DNA of 64,000 bases. It comes from Protula sp. h YS-2021. Taxonomy: Eukaryota; Annelida; Polychaeta; Sabellida; Serpulidae. This document shows, piece by piece, positions 1 to 13,064 of this stretch (positions are counted from its first letter, which is position 1; each line of letters starts with the position of its first letter). The position numbers and the translations under genes are program-made. The stretch covers positions 18,515,907-18,579,906 of the forward strand of contig OX457033.1 in the NCBI GenBank assembly GCA_949752745.1, written 5' to 3'. The notes below the pieces were generated by a model. That model did not search any database, was not told where the DNA came from, and worked only from the letters and a program-made list of their open reading frames with translations.

Positions 1-670
1 AGCACAATATTTCTATTAAATTATGACCAAGAAGGTCAAAAAGCTCTAATCGAGGACGAGGTAATAGCCAACTTTCGATTTGGGGTCTTGAAGGTGACCG
101 GAAAGGTTAAGGTCACAGAAGTACTGCTTATGTAACGTTCTTTAGGACCTAAAGGGTCTGAAATGAACTCCAAATCGCTGACTGTCTTTTCGATATGTCG
201 GCCCATCGTGAATGGTACACGAGATCACGTAACTTTGGACCTTGACCCTCAAAGTCAAGAATCAAGATTCAAGTTACCCCTACTGAGTACGTCTTATATA
301 TTCAAACTGGGATTTGAACTGGGATTTTTTGTATCCTAATTTTGTAATAAAGAGACATTTTGACCTGCTGTTGACCTTAACTTTTGGGGTCAAGTAAAAA
401 AAATCGGTTTTAGCGAGGTCTGATAACTGTCTGTACCAAATATTAAGCTCAGTTTTCTTACTCAAACGCTAGGAGGAGATTCCTGGAAACTATTTTGTAA
501 AAAAAAAAATCTTTGACCTCAATTTGATCTTAACCTTGACCAGTGAAGTCAAATAAAATTTGTGGATTTAATGATGCTTTGACATTCTCTATACGTAGGC
601 CATATTCTTCTTTTTCCGTCAAATAGTGTAGGAGGAGTTTTCTGGAAACCATCCAACAAAAAAAAGAAAA
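1..670. repeat. degenerate tandem repeat rich in TGACCTTGACC-like phrases
   Basis: Phrases such as GACCTTGACC, GGGGTCAA and AGGAGGAG(A/T)T(T/C)CTGGAAAC recur. The last occurs near 470 and again near 629, giving a unit of roughly 160 bp. Copies are strongly diverged, and no coding frame is convincing. This looks like old dispersed or satellite DNA. Confidence 0.5.
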
Positions 671-3539
671 CGAAAAGTGTAGAATCTTCCAGAATAACTA
701 TAAATTTATGCCCAGTTACAGAGGAAGTTTGCGAGTGGGAGTAATACTTTGTGACATTGGAGCAAGCGGTATTTTCACTGCCATGGGCAAGCTGAAGGCA
801 CTCGGGTATGTTCACGCTGTGCCGTCGAACACCTCCGACTGCAGACTGGAAGTAATACACGATCAAGTGTTAATAAACTCCCCCGTAAAGTACAAGGAAA
901 CACATATCTTATACTGCGCGATATACATAAAATGTTTTGAAACATAATGGCCTAATGTATTAGCATTGTAACTTTCCTAAACGGTTTGGAAAACTACAGC
1001 TGTGACAATTTTAACAATTACAACCTAATTCAACATTTTAATCAGTTGTCTAAACCTGTCTTACGTTTTGTGTGCGTCATTCAGTTTTATAACACTTGGC
1101 ATTTCAAAGCCCAGGGCCCGTATCCTTGAAGTCTTAAGCTGAGAAAATTGTCTTGGGTTTAAGTAAGTGATCTCATATCAGAGTTAGTGGTCTCAGATTT
1201 GAGACAAGGAACTTAATTTTGGTTCATCCATATTCTTGAAAGAGTTTTGGATATAATCTAACCACAAGTCCCTTAGAATTAAGAAATGCGTCTTATTGAA
1301 AAAAGCACCATAAATTAATGCTTTTACGGGTGTTTTGTTCATACTGCACACAATATCAACTAAAAAGGATCAAACAAACAGTTCGAGGCTGCCAAAAAAA
1401 GCAGTTCGACCCTGGACAACGTTGAATGGACCTCTCACCGGACGCTTGATCAACATCGGTTCGTGGTTATTCATTGAAGTCGAAATAACGTCTGCCTTCG
1501 GTCAATTAGTTCTCGATATGTAAACAACCTTGCGTTAAAGTTGCTAATAGAACGTTGCCGGATATGTATGAAGTCCATTTCGATGAATATTGTAGGTGGA
1601 AAAACTTAAATATTTTATTTTATATTTAGATCGTTTTGATCTATTTTCAAAGTAAATTATCACAAGACGTAGCACTGTGGTCACAATCAATCTCAACCAA
1701 ATTACATTCAGAGATAATGTTGTGGTTTGGTCGGATCGACGCCGTAACCTCAAATTGACGCCCAGATGTATTGATATCGTAGGAATATATTTTTGTTTTA
1801 TCGTTCTTTATATTCTGAAAAAGGATATACTGCCGTGATGGGGAAGATACGAAAAAGGCTGAAGGCAAGTCTGCTTTGTAACAGGAAAGCTGCCTGCTCT
1901 GTTCTCTGTTCTGCTACGGAGGGCGATGGGGAATGGTTTGAAACGGCAGCCATAATTTATGCAACAGTTTGTATGGCAAGCGGATTGTAGGTGTGCCTCC
2001 ACTTCAGTGCATCTGGTCGGTGGATTAGACATTGGCAGACAGCAAAAAGACAAGTCTTTTCTTTTCGTTGGAGTAAATAAAATTTGATTGAGCTTTAATA
2101 GATAAAATTTAAAATATTATCTTTTCAAACATATGAGCCATTTCCTTAAATATTTAGTCATTTGGTTGAATTTTGCAATAAAATTAACAGCGTGAAAAGA
2201 CAAAACCACTTATTTATAACTGCCATTTATTTATTAACAGCAGTTTTTATTATTACTTAATGGTGTAAGTTACAGAAGGTATTCACAAGTTCTTGATAGG
2301 AGTGAATTCCTAATTCCTTTAATATCTTTTTATGATTACGAGATTACCTGATAGAAAAGTTGTTTTTTAGTTGCAACAAAGAGCCGATGATATCTGATAA
2401 TATTAGTACCACGTCTTGTGAAAGAATTGTTACTGGGCATTGTGAAAAGGTTGCCATTGTTTTTTGTCCTCACACTGACATGAGCCGTTCGTATGTAAAT
2501 AACGAAATGACCGTTCACCAATGAGTACCTAGTTAAACAGTATACAGTACATTGTCACTCAGTCACACATCCTGCTTGTTATCAATGTCAATCAGGTATT
2601 GATTGACAACATACCAGAAACAAGATTTTATCTATAATATTTTGTTGTTGTTTCTACTGTGAGACAAAAAAACTAGTTGCGTTGTAGAATTGGCCTAGCA
2701 AGAACTAGAAAGAAGAACTGGCCCACCCGGCTCAGATTACGGTACTTGCAACGAATTACGATTGTGCTCGTCCAGACACTTCTATATATCGTCGCAGTCA
2801 AAATAGATTCGATTACTTAGTACTTGCACTGGCAACATGGAATAAACTCATCATAAACTAATAATCAGTAATAATAATAGCTCATGCACAAAATGTTCAC
2901 GCAATTATGTATAGCCATATGGATAATAAAACTCACTACAGCCTTCGAGAATTTTGAACAAAGACAACACGAAAGTGATGTACTTCTGTTAGAATTTCAT
3001 CTTCACACTTCCAACAGATTCTCCAATCAATTTCCAAAAAAGAAATACATTCATTGATTTACCTAGCTTGGTAAATATTCATTTGGTTTTACAGTATTTA
3101 CCTGATTTGCAATTTACACCACTCCATTGACTCCGGGAGAGAATTAACAGCTCCCCATGGCTCTGTATTTATGTATTGGCAGAAAACACTGGGATAATTT
3201 CACATGATTGTCAAAGACTACTCTAAAAAATCAGACAATCTTATTCAATGAACAAATTTCACCAAATGAGGAACTACTTGAGCATTTGTCCCGTTGTCAT
3301 CATGATTTATTCTTATTTGATTAATACAACGGAAGTATATAGTTATAAACATTGAGGGCACGAAGCATCATATAAAACACACCCAAATGATGCAAACAAA
3401 TCATATATACAACACAGGAATTGCATATTTTGCTATATGGAATGCCATTTTAACATGTAATGCTTATTTTTGCATTATTTATCAAAATATAATTCAAGAT
3501 ATAAATAAATTGATGTAGATCTCAATAATTTATATTTTG
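671..3539. other. stretch with no supported gene
   Basis: AT-rich non-repetitive DNA. Short open frames lie at 708-947 (+), 549-866 (-), 1335-1523 (+) and 1793-1990 (+). None shows a domain I recognise or a convincing exon structure. The 549-947 segment is open on both strands and could be a worn exon or element fragment. Confidence 0.5.
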
Positions 3540-4270
3540 TTATCTATAATTGAATTTTAGATGGCAAAAACTTTTTGAGATCAAAAAATCAATTTTACAA
3601 ACTTATCAAAAGGGAGACAAGCATTTACATGATATATAACGAACCGTCAATTAAATTTTGGAGATGAAAACTTGAGTTATTGAGAGCAATAAAAGCAGCA
3701 CAATTTTTGATCTGAAGAATTGCCTCTTTTTGTAAAGCAAAAATTTAAAGGAAGATTCTGTATACAAGAACCAGCCATTATTGATTTACAGACGTGTGTT
3801 TCTAAATTTTTAATTACAAAATAGACTGATATTTTGACATCAAAAATCAATTTTTCAGATCAAAATCATTTGCAGATTTCAAAATACAAATTGAAAAGGC
3901 ATCATTCTGAAATATTGATATTAGAAATAAATTCTTGATATGAAAGAAAAATGAATTGAGCTCAAAATTGATATTTTGCTCTCAAATATTTAATTTTTGC
4001 TATCAAGAATTTAATGTTTGATCTTAAAAATAATTTTAGATATCATTAAATCATTTTTGATATCAATAAATATTTCTTGATATCTCTAAATATTTACTGA
4101 TATCAAAAATTATTCTTTGAGATCAAGAATACATTTAGAGATACCAACAATACAATTACATATAGTAAAATTAATTCTTAATATCAGAATATCGATTTTT
4201 TGAGATCATAATTTAATTATTGATATCATAAAATCAATTTTTGAGATGAAAAATTAATTCTTGATATTAA
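3540..4270. repeat. cryptic repeat of GATATC / GAGATC phrases
   Basis: The segment is dominated by irregularly spaced short phrases such as TTGATATCAAAAAT and TTGAGATCAAAAAT, embedded in A/T runs. GATATC is itself a palindrome, so the block is rich in small dyad symmetries. No ORF is present. The 4271-4750 stretch after it shows nothing recognisable. Confidence 0.6.
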
Positions 4271-4751
4271 TAATTCCCCATTTAATGTGAGTATGGCATT
4301 ACATATTGCTAAACTGCGAATAAAATTCAATACAATAAGAAAAAACGAGTGCGGCATGTGGAACAAGTGATCACTGAAATCACTGTTCGTAGCCAAGTGC
4401 TTCCTTTCATTAACCACGAGTGTTTTCTCATAAGCCCATAATGTATGCCTAAGAATCCGTCAAAAATCTGTTTTCGAGTTTTTACTCAGACCCGGTAGGA
4501 TATGAACGTTATAGTAACTACTATCTGCTAATACTGGTATACAATTGCTTAGAAATGGTTTAAGCAACGGCAGAAACCTATTGTAGTTTCGCTGAATTCA
4601 TAGCTTTACTTAATTTAAAAGTTTACTGATGTGTAGAACTCAGTGCAATACCTCAACAATCTATTATGTTATAAACCCTGAACGCAACATGTGCATATAA
4701 GCCTACATAATCAATAGATAACATATATTTTACCAATGAAGGTATATCGTA

Positions 4752-7024
4752 TTAAACCGATGTAAGTTCCACAGAGCTATAGTTGTCAAGTGGGAAAGTG
4801 TGCTGTCTGGGCGTGTGCACAATTGCTTTGTGTATTGAGCATATCAGTTTATCAAAGCATCTCTTTTGCTTTCGCAAATAAGTTTGGTTTTCACTATCGT
4901 CAGGCCAGCGCAAATAAATCTTACTTTGTTATATACCCCTTATGTCTCGGGGAATGTTCTTCTCTAGATCTTCAAGCAAGATATAAATTACTTTTCTTAA
5001 AGATGTTATTTCAAGACTCCGTGCTACATTCCTTTCGTATGTGGGCCAAGGTTTGTTCATACTTTCATTGGAGAGAATTATAAGAATGACCTTGCTAGCA
5101 GACATATATGTGTCTATAATATCATTGATGGAAGGTCCTACAGGAAAATCTCTGAAGTGAACACAGCACTTAAAACCATGTGTTTCCTCCAACTCCTTTT
5201 GCAGCACGCCGTGTACCCAGTGTTTATCTTGGTTACAGTACGACAGAAAGACATCAAACCGAAATATAGGTATCACATGTTGATATTCACCATTTCTGTA
5301 ATTCATTTTGGACAAAAATCCTCGAAATCGGAAGTAATGAGTTTGAAGGCGATATCGGTATTTATATGCCAAGATACTTATCACAAACATTAATGCAACA
5401 GATGCACAAGAACTTGCAATAATGATGAGAGCTTTTATGACGTCATCAGTGGTGTTACATTTATCCTTGAACTTTTCTATGTCTTTTCTATAAATATATT
5501 CTATGTCACCGAAATCTCCGTAACAGGTGTACATTTCACGGTGCACAAATCTTATATCAACGCCTTTTATCTATTCAACAGTTTGAATGTGTTTAGTGTG
5601 GCAGGTACATCTAAAGATGTTCCCAGCAATATTTACACTAACGTCACGAATTATTTGTATATTATCTAACATAGCTATTATTTCGATTGGTATATGAGTA
5701 AATTTATTATTTGATAGATCTAAATTTGTCAGATCCTTGCAGTTTCTGAGCAAGTATTTCGGGAGATTTATTATGCCCATAGAAGACATGTTAAGTGATT
5801 TAATATGTGGTGAAACCGAACAAATTTCGTTATTGTTTTGATCAAGAGTATTTCCGCTAATATCTAAACTGTTCAAAGTAGTTGGGGTAAGTTCTGAAAC
5901 AAAATGTATAGGATCAGAAAACTGGAGGTTTCCCAATTTTAAAATCCTAAGATTATCAAAACCAACAATTGGTACTTTGGTATTCAGCTTAGCACCAAAT
6001 ATAGAGGATGAAATATCTAAAGCGCGAAGGTTGTTGAATGACAAACATATAGGTTTATCTGTGTCACTGGGAAAATAAAACACTTCACCTATATTATTAA
6101 GAAACAGCTCTTGGAGTTGCGGGGCAAAAGGAAATCGAATGCTGGATGCGCAATTAATGTCCCATACATCCTGTAATCTCGGTATGAAAGCGCAAGGAAT
6201 AAGTACACGAGCACAAGTTAAGAATTCACAAAAGGCCCTGTGGTTTCTAAAGTAAACATTAAAGTTATCATCTACACAAGCTAAAACTTTAGGATCATCA
6301 CCAAAATCTATTGGAAAGAATTTTGAACGTTTCATCCGTCGGATGTCATCAATTTCACCTAGTTCTGACGCTCTATAGCCACAAATTGTGCCTTGGTGAC
6401 CGGCATACAAAAGTTTTAATGTAGGATGAAAAAGTTCTAATAGAGCAATGTGGGCATTTTCGAAAGCAGTTACCGTATAGAGGAAATTATATGACAAGTC
6501 TATTATCTCAAGATTAGGAAATATAGTAAAAAAATTATAGCCTATGTACTGAATCTGATTCTTGGATAGGTCCAGGTAATTAACATTAGTGTAGTTTCTT
6601 GTAAATTTCTCATTTATTGGCCATTTTGGATAGTAATACGTTGATTGCATAACTTGAATTTCTACCAATGAAATAACGCGCAGCGAAGCTGATGGAAGAA
6701 GAGAGAATATATTTTTGAATATATCGATATTCGGTTCTTGTATGTCAGGTGCATTCTGGATGTTCAGAACTTCTATCCCGCCCAAATGTTTACATAAATT
6801 AAAAGAATCTTTAAAATCGAGTAACGGCAAGAGTAAATGTATTTCACGTAATGGCATTTTTGTGTATTCATATTGGTCAAAGCTAATTCCGTAATTCTGC
6901 AATGAAGATCCGAAAATCCATAGGGTTTGAAGACGTTTAAAGCGAATCAAGAATTCAAGATTAAGATATGCAGTAGATGATGGATCTTCAGTCTCATCAA
7001 GCATCAATACCAAGTTAACTATAC
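4752..7024 (-). pseudogene. Toll-like receptor main exon, interrupted by two in-frame stop codons
   Basis: One frame runs from a splice acceptor (AG at 7026-7025, exon from 7024, phase 1) to a TAA at 4754-4752. Leucine-rich repeats (LxxLxLxxN type) fill 7013 to about 5650. An LRR C-terminal cap starting with the F-x-C-x-C motif follows, then a hydrophobic membrane segment (about 5437-5355) and a TIR domain from about 5250. TIR box 1 reads FDVFLSY and box 2 RDFPVGPSI. The family recognises microbial or cytokine ligands and signals through TIR adaptors. Two stops break the frame. TAG at 5573-5571 sits where the cap normally has Trp-Ile. TAA at 4931-4929 falls before the last TIR strand and helix, although recognisable TIR sequence (YLRWPDD, then QKRCFDKLI) continues in the same frame. 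No frameshift was found. It could be a young pseudogene, a null allele or a truncated receptor. Confidence 0.85.
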
Positions 7025-7484
7025 CTGCAATATTAAAAATACGTATATTATTAAGATATCACTTTTCATTACCTTTCAGAGTTTTACAGTACAATAGAAG
7101 GACGTGTTATTTAACGATGTCAAATAGAAAAGCTTTTGCAAATCCCTTTACGGTCAAAATGTGCGTAACACTTGCTACTATGCATGTTACATATTACATA
7201 ACATGCTACATAACACCAAATCTTTACTTCGACTTACGTGAATTTTAGACTTGATAATAATCTAAGTTTCTGTTTCAAAAGTGAGTGTCGGTTTGCAATG
7301 GGCGAAAGTGGAAAATTCTAAATCATTCTTCGAAAATACACACTTCTCAATTCTTTACTAAAATGTCGGGGGAAAACATGACTGATATTAGATGCGTTAG
7401 CTTAGCATAACAATCGTCTTTTTATGTTTTTCAATAATACGACTGATCAAAGAAATCTTAGTATTCTAAACCCTTTTTACTTTA

Positions 7485-7691
7485 TTATTCGTTCAAGTAA
7501 ATAAATGAAAATGTTTCAGATTCTACAAAACATGTAGCATCTAGAAGATGATCACATGTATGGTATATGAGAACTTGGTTCATGCCCTCATATATATTTG
7601 GTAAAAACACGGTGAAACTACCACATTCAATAAAAAGGATGCCAATACATAAATACAATAGTTCTAGTTTACTGTAAGAACATGATACCAT
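7485..7691 (-). CDS. possible signal-peptide exon upstream of the Toll-like receptor
   Basis: This 68-codon frame starts with Met and has a hydrophobic stretch (YLCIGILFIE) near the start, like a signal peptide. Two later cysteines could belong to an N-terminal LRR cap. It lies 460 bp upstream of the receptor's acceptor on the same strand. I could not find a strong donor in phase 1, which the acceptor needs, so membership in the receptor gene is a guess. Confidence 0.3.
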   Translation of the reverse strand: MVSCSYSKLELLYLCIGILFIECGSFTVFLPNIYEGMNQVLIYHTCDHLLDATCFVESETFSFIYLNE

Positions 7692-7699
7692 GATTTGCC

Positions 7700-8716
7700 T
7701 GGGGACTGTAAGGCAAGAAGCTTGGAGAATTTGATCTGTGTTCTCGAATTTTATTCAACTAATTTATTTGGCGGCGATGACGGAGGCCTTGAGTGTGCGG
7801 GTACTGATGCAAATCTGTCTAACTTTTAAGTTTCTGATACTTGGTAACATGATTGCCTCCCCCATATACCTCCATCACATATTTCATCTCTAGATTTGCT
7901 AAGCCGCTGCATAAGGGATAATATCTAACTGGCATTTTTTTCAGCGGCTTGTCCCTCATAGAAAGGCTTACGCCGCAACGTGAAGGTAGAAGGGAGGGGG
8001 AGGGTTAAAGAGGAGAGGGGAGAGTGGAGGGTAGGGGAAGGGGGAGGGGGAAGCGGGAGGGGAGAGGAAGGGAGGGGAGAGGGGAAATAACTTCAAGCAA
8101 ATATATCCTCATAACCCATCCAGTAGTTAGACTGATATGAATTCAAAAAAATATTTTTTTCAACGTCTTCTCCGTCCGCTTTCTTTCATTATTACAACCT
8201 TCTTTAGAGCAAAATGGTACTGCGTACACGACTTGCTTTGCTTGAAAAAGTGATGCCATGGACTCAGGGACAGATATTTTTATAAGGCAGCTATGTAGTA
8301 GTTCACAGTTTTATTGAAAAATATATTGATTAAAGTATCCCTTACTGTGGGTAAATTTCAATGCATTGGTAAAATTAGGCAAGAAAGTGTCCACTGGTCA
8401 GAATTGCGAGGTTTCCACAAGGCAGGGATCAATACTTCAGAAGTCAGTGGTATATTGAAACAGAATGACAGAAAGCGTTGCCCATAATACCGGGTGTTCA
8501 TTACTCTCTTCAATAATGATAAATTAAAAACAAGCAAAGCATATGTGAATCGAAAAGATTTTAGATTAATAATTGACTGTTAGTTCTGCGCACACTAACC
8601 ATTATACGAGGTTCTCGTGCACTGACCATTATACAGTAGACTTAAGTAATACGAATTGTGTGGCACTTACTCATCAATTTACTCCGAAAAACAGTCCATT
8701 GCAACGTTTAATTAAT
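7700..8716. other. non-coding stretch with a purine tract
   Basis: No gene seen. A nearly pure G/A run occupies about 7983-8093, made of repeated GGGAGG and GGGGA phrases. It could form a triplex or G-quadruplex. Confidence 0.6.
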
Positions 8717-8724
8717 TTAATTAC

Positions 8725-8956
8725 CTGATGATTCTAGCTGTTCTAACTGATTCGACGCATTTATAGGTTGTCCTCTAACTACCGCGGCATCCCGTGGGGG
8801 AGTAAATATATCCAGGTATCTCTTCGTCTCATGCAAAGCGCTTTCTATGAGCGCTTTACTTCCAAAATATGTGTTGAAATGCGCCTTATATGCAGACACC
8901 ACTGTCATTAGTCCACTTATAAGAATTGGGACTAATCCGTTTTGCAATAAAAACAT
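8725..8956 (-). CDS. possible first coding exon with signal peptide, phase-compatible with the receptor exon
   Basis: The Met start at 8956 is followed by a hydrophobic leader (about residues 8-22, VPILISGLMTVVSA) and some 55 hydrophilic residues, ending at a good donor (CAG|GTAATT). The exon ends in phase 1, which matches the phase-1 acceptor of the receptor exon at 7024. The encoded segment has no LRR or cysteine cap, so it may belong to another secreted protein. I do not recognise the family. Confidence 0.4.
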
Positions 8957-9476
8957 TTTTTTTCATAATGAAATTAGTAATATTATTCTCAGATAAACTT
9001 TATCTTAGCCTCTGCCTTCAGAAGTAAGATCATTTGCTTATGATTGATCAGTTCATGTCGAAGATGCAGTGGTTTGATTAAAATCTGGCGATGTCTATAT
9101 CAAAAAGGAACACCCAAAATAAGTGTTTTGAATGAAATGTTTAAACGTACTTGTGCAGTGAATCTTGATATCCTTTCCCAACATCACGCAATATGTCAAG
9201 TTGTCTGTTTGTTTTCATGTGTAAGAAGTACCTGTCTTGATTTCAAGACTGTGATATCAGATAATGATAAAGTATGTTCTGCATATGCTTGATTCTCATG
9301 GAATCATGAAGGGTATATGTTTTTAAGTCAGTTTATATACATTTTTAAGCAAAAGAACCTGTACAAAACGGTAAGATATTCCTTTGAATAAACAAGTTTC
9401 AAAAAGGATCATGGAATCGAAGAAAGCAAGTCGGTAGTTGTATGTCGGCACAGCTGTGTTGGAATGCTGGTCCTTG

Positions 9477-10848
<1,372 letters not shown>

Positions 10849-10849
10849 C

Positions 10850-10932
<83 letters not shown>
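10849..10932. repeat. (TA)n microsatellite
   Basis: About 80 bp of TA dinucleotide with one TG interruption, flanking the right end of the inverted-repeat element. Confidence 0.95.
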
Positions 10933-10934
<2 letters not shown>

Positions 10935-10972
10935 TCTGCAACCAGTTATAGGGGGACCATGCCTTATATATA

Positions 10973-11190
10973 GCACTTAGGGAGACCATTTGGAAAAAAT
11001 ATTGTATGTTTTTTAGCTTGTTATAGAGTTATAACACACAAATTTAATTTTAAAACAGAATATATTATATTCACTATGTTATAGAATCATTCGTTTTTTG
11101 TTTACTGTGTAGTTTCATAACGTTTAAACACGCTAAGAATTAAGGAGACCTACTTTTGGTCTCCTTAAATTTTTGGTCTCCCTAATACTG
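10973..11190. repeat. small foldback repeat with GGTCTCC arms
   Basis: CTTAGGGAGACCA near 10977 and its near-complement TTGGTCTCCCTAA near 11173 form outer arms. Inside, AAGGAGACC and GGTCTCCTT form a tight hairpin at about 11143-11168. No ORF. Probably a short MITE or its remnant. Confidence 0.5.
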
Positions 11191-11229
11191 TGGTTTTAGC
11201 AAAAATGGTCCCCGTATTGCTGGAATGAC

Positions 11230-12460
11230 ACTATAGACTATCACAAAAATTTTATGTAACCCTTAACAAATTGTTTTAATGTCATTATGCGTACTTGCAA
11301 ACAAAGTTTATCTCGAAAACGGTTTGAGATAGAGCGATGTTGAGCTTATTTTCGACCGTTTGGGTGTAAAAAACTTTACATAACAGGTACCTCGGTGATC
11401 TTGACCTCATCGATCGTGATCAAGATCAAAACCGGAAATTGGCCATTATCTCGAAAGCAATAAGAGATATAGGATCGGAGCTTATTTTCGACACTTTCAA
11501 CACGGTGTAAGATTTTGGACCATTTTCCACACCCACTCCCAGTGCAAATGTTAATATAAGGAATGACCGCTTTGAACTGGCTAAGATGGCCAAATTTTTA
11601 AAAGGTTTACCCCTGAAACTACAAGACAGATAACAAATTGGACTTCACTTCCAACTCTGTCGAGTGCATTGCAATAGAAATTTAACATTAATATGCTGGG
11701 AGGGTCAGGGTAAATATAAGGCCCTCCAGTAGACCATGAACCACAACCCATGGGCTACAGCGCTGCACTGGATCGCCCAAACATGGCTCATATACAGCAC
11801 AGCCAAAGGAGTAGCTAAAAGGGTATATCATCGTTTGGTAAAACATGAATTCTTAAAGGTCGTAGGGGCTGTATGAAGCAAGCAAGCTAGCTTAACTGAG
11901 CGACAGAGAGAATCTATGAGATAAATGTAGGGATGGAATTTCGTCGTGATTATTACATATTACTATTATATTAATTGAGTAGGAACTGGTCCTTGGGCAC
12001 TTTTATTATTTTCCCAGACATTGATCGACTAGACTAGTTCAAATAGTATTAAAGTCTAATAGAAGTATTTTTGATAGAAGCCTTTCAAAGAACATCATAT
12101 TTAATTTTTTTTAAATTGTTCTTTAAAATTACTGTGGGATAGTTAAATTACCAGATGTGTTTTACACTGGGATTGTCGAAGTGGTGATAAAAACACGGTT
12201 GCATGAGGAGAAACTCTCATCTTCTTTTCCTTAAAATATGCAATTTTTCACGAATACACAACACGATTTTCCTCGGTATATTTTAGCAAGATCCTTTAAT
12301 GTTCTGGGGTTGCTTTGAGATTTATTTACGATATAATCGTTACAAGGGACCTTATCAGTCTTTAAGATTGCATTTTAACTATGTTATCTATTTTGTTTCA
12401 GAGTAGTAACAGAGGAAAATGTTGACACATAAAGGCTCCTATGGCGTTGAATAAAAGATA
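11230..12460. other. intergenic stretch, partly a dispersed repeat
   Basis: At about 11308-11510 the phrase TATCTCGAAA...GAGCTTATTTTCGAC occurs twice some 140 bp apart, which suggests a worn tandem or dispersed repeat. The rest shows no gene. Confidence 0.5.
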
Positions 12461-12464
12461 CACA

Positions 12465-12470
12465 TTTATT
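12465..12470 (-). promoter_or_regulatory. candidate poly(A) signal AATAAA
   Basis: AATAAA on the minus strand, about 190 bp downstream of the stop codon of the secreted-protein gene. Position and sequence are typical, but it is unconfirmed. Confidence 0.5.
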
Positions 12471-12657
12471 GCATTGTTCTACTGCAACAACATCATCGCG
12501 TTCTTTTCAGGGGCTTCTGTCACCCACTAATTACAAATTTCATCAGTCTAAATATTCCGTGTAAATTTCAGATAGTGTCTACTCGAATTTGCTGTTTTGC
12601 ATTAAAATAAACAGGCATTATATCTTCCATTCAGTCAGTTATTCTAGAAACTAAGCT

Positions 12658-13064
12658 CTAGAAGTTAATTTGCCTAACAATCAGTCCATCAGGCCGGTCG
12701 TCGTTGTTCGGACAAACACGCCTAATGACGTTATAGAATCTTGGTCTGGCTGATCTGATGAACATATCATCCATTTGCTCGAGAAAACGTGATCTTGTGC
12801 CCGTTGGTTGACGACCAATGTCTCTTTGTGTGTGACATTGTCCAACCATATACCACATTTTATTGCTGTAGTATAAAAACACCATGGCCAGAACTTTGCA
12901 TTCCTCAAGTGTGCTGTCATCATGGCAGTAGTCTTTTGCCAGTATCTGGGCTAGAATGTCGCGATTCCGCCAGGCAGGTGCGTTTTGTTCGCAGTTGTTG
13001 TCATGGTAAATTCTCGCCCCATTCTCGCGGCGTTCTGCAACCACTCCACAGCCCGAGAGTGCAT
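12658..13064 (-). CDS. terminal exon of the secreted gene, carrying the LSGC motif
   Basis: The exon starts after a CCAG acceptor (AG at 13066-13065) in phase 1, matching exon 11, and ends with TAG at 12660-12658. The Cys of LSGC is coded at 13050-13048 and the His 15 residues later at 13005-13003. The rest is rich in Cys, Tyr and charged residues, with a run of likely helices. It is the longest exon and has no nonsense codon. Confidence 0.8.

Noticed and set aside
549..947. Overlapping ORFs of 105 (-) and 79 (+) codons.
   Set aside because: I could not match either to a family, and both strands are open. Left as an unexplained segment.
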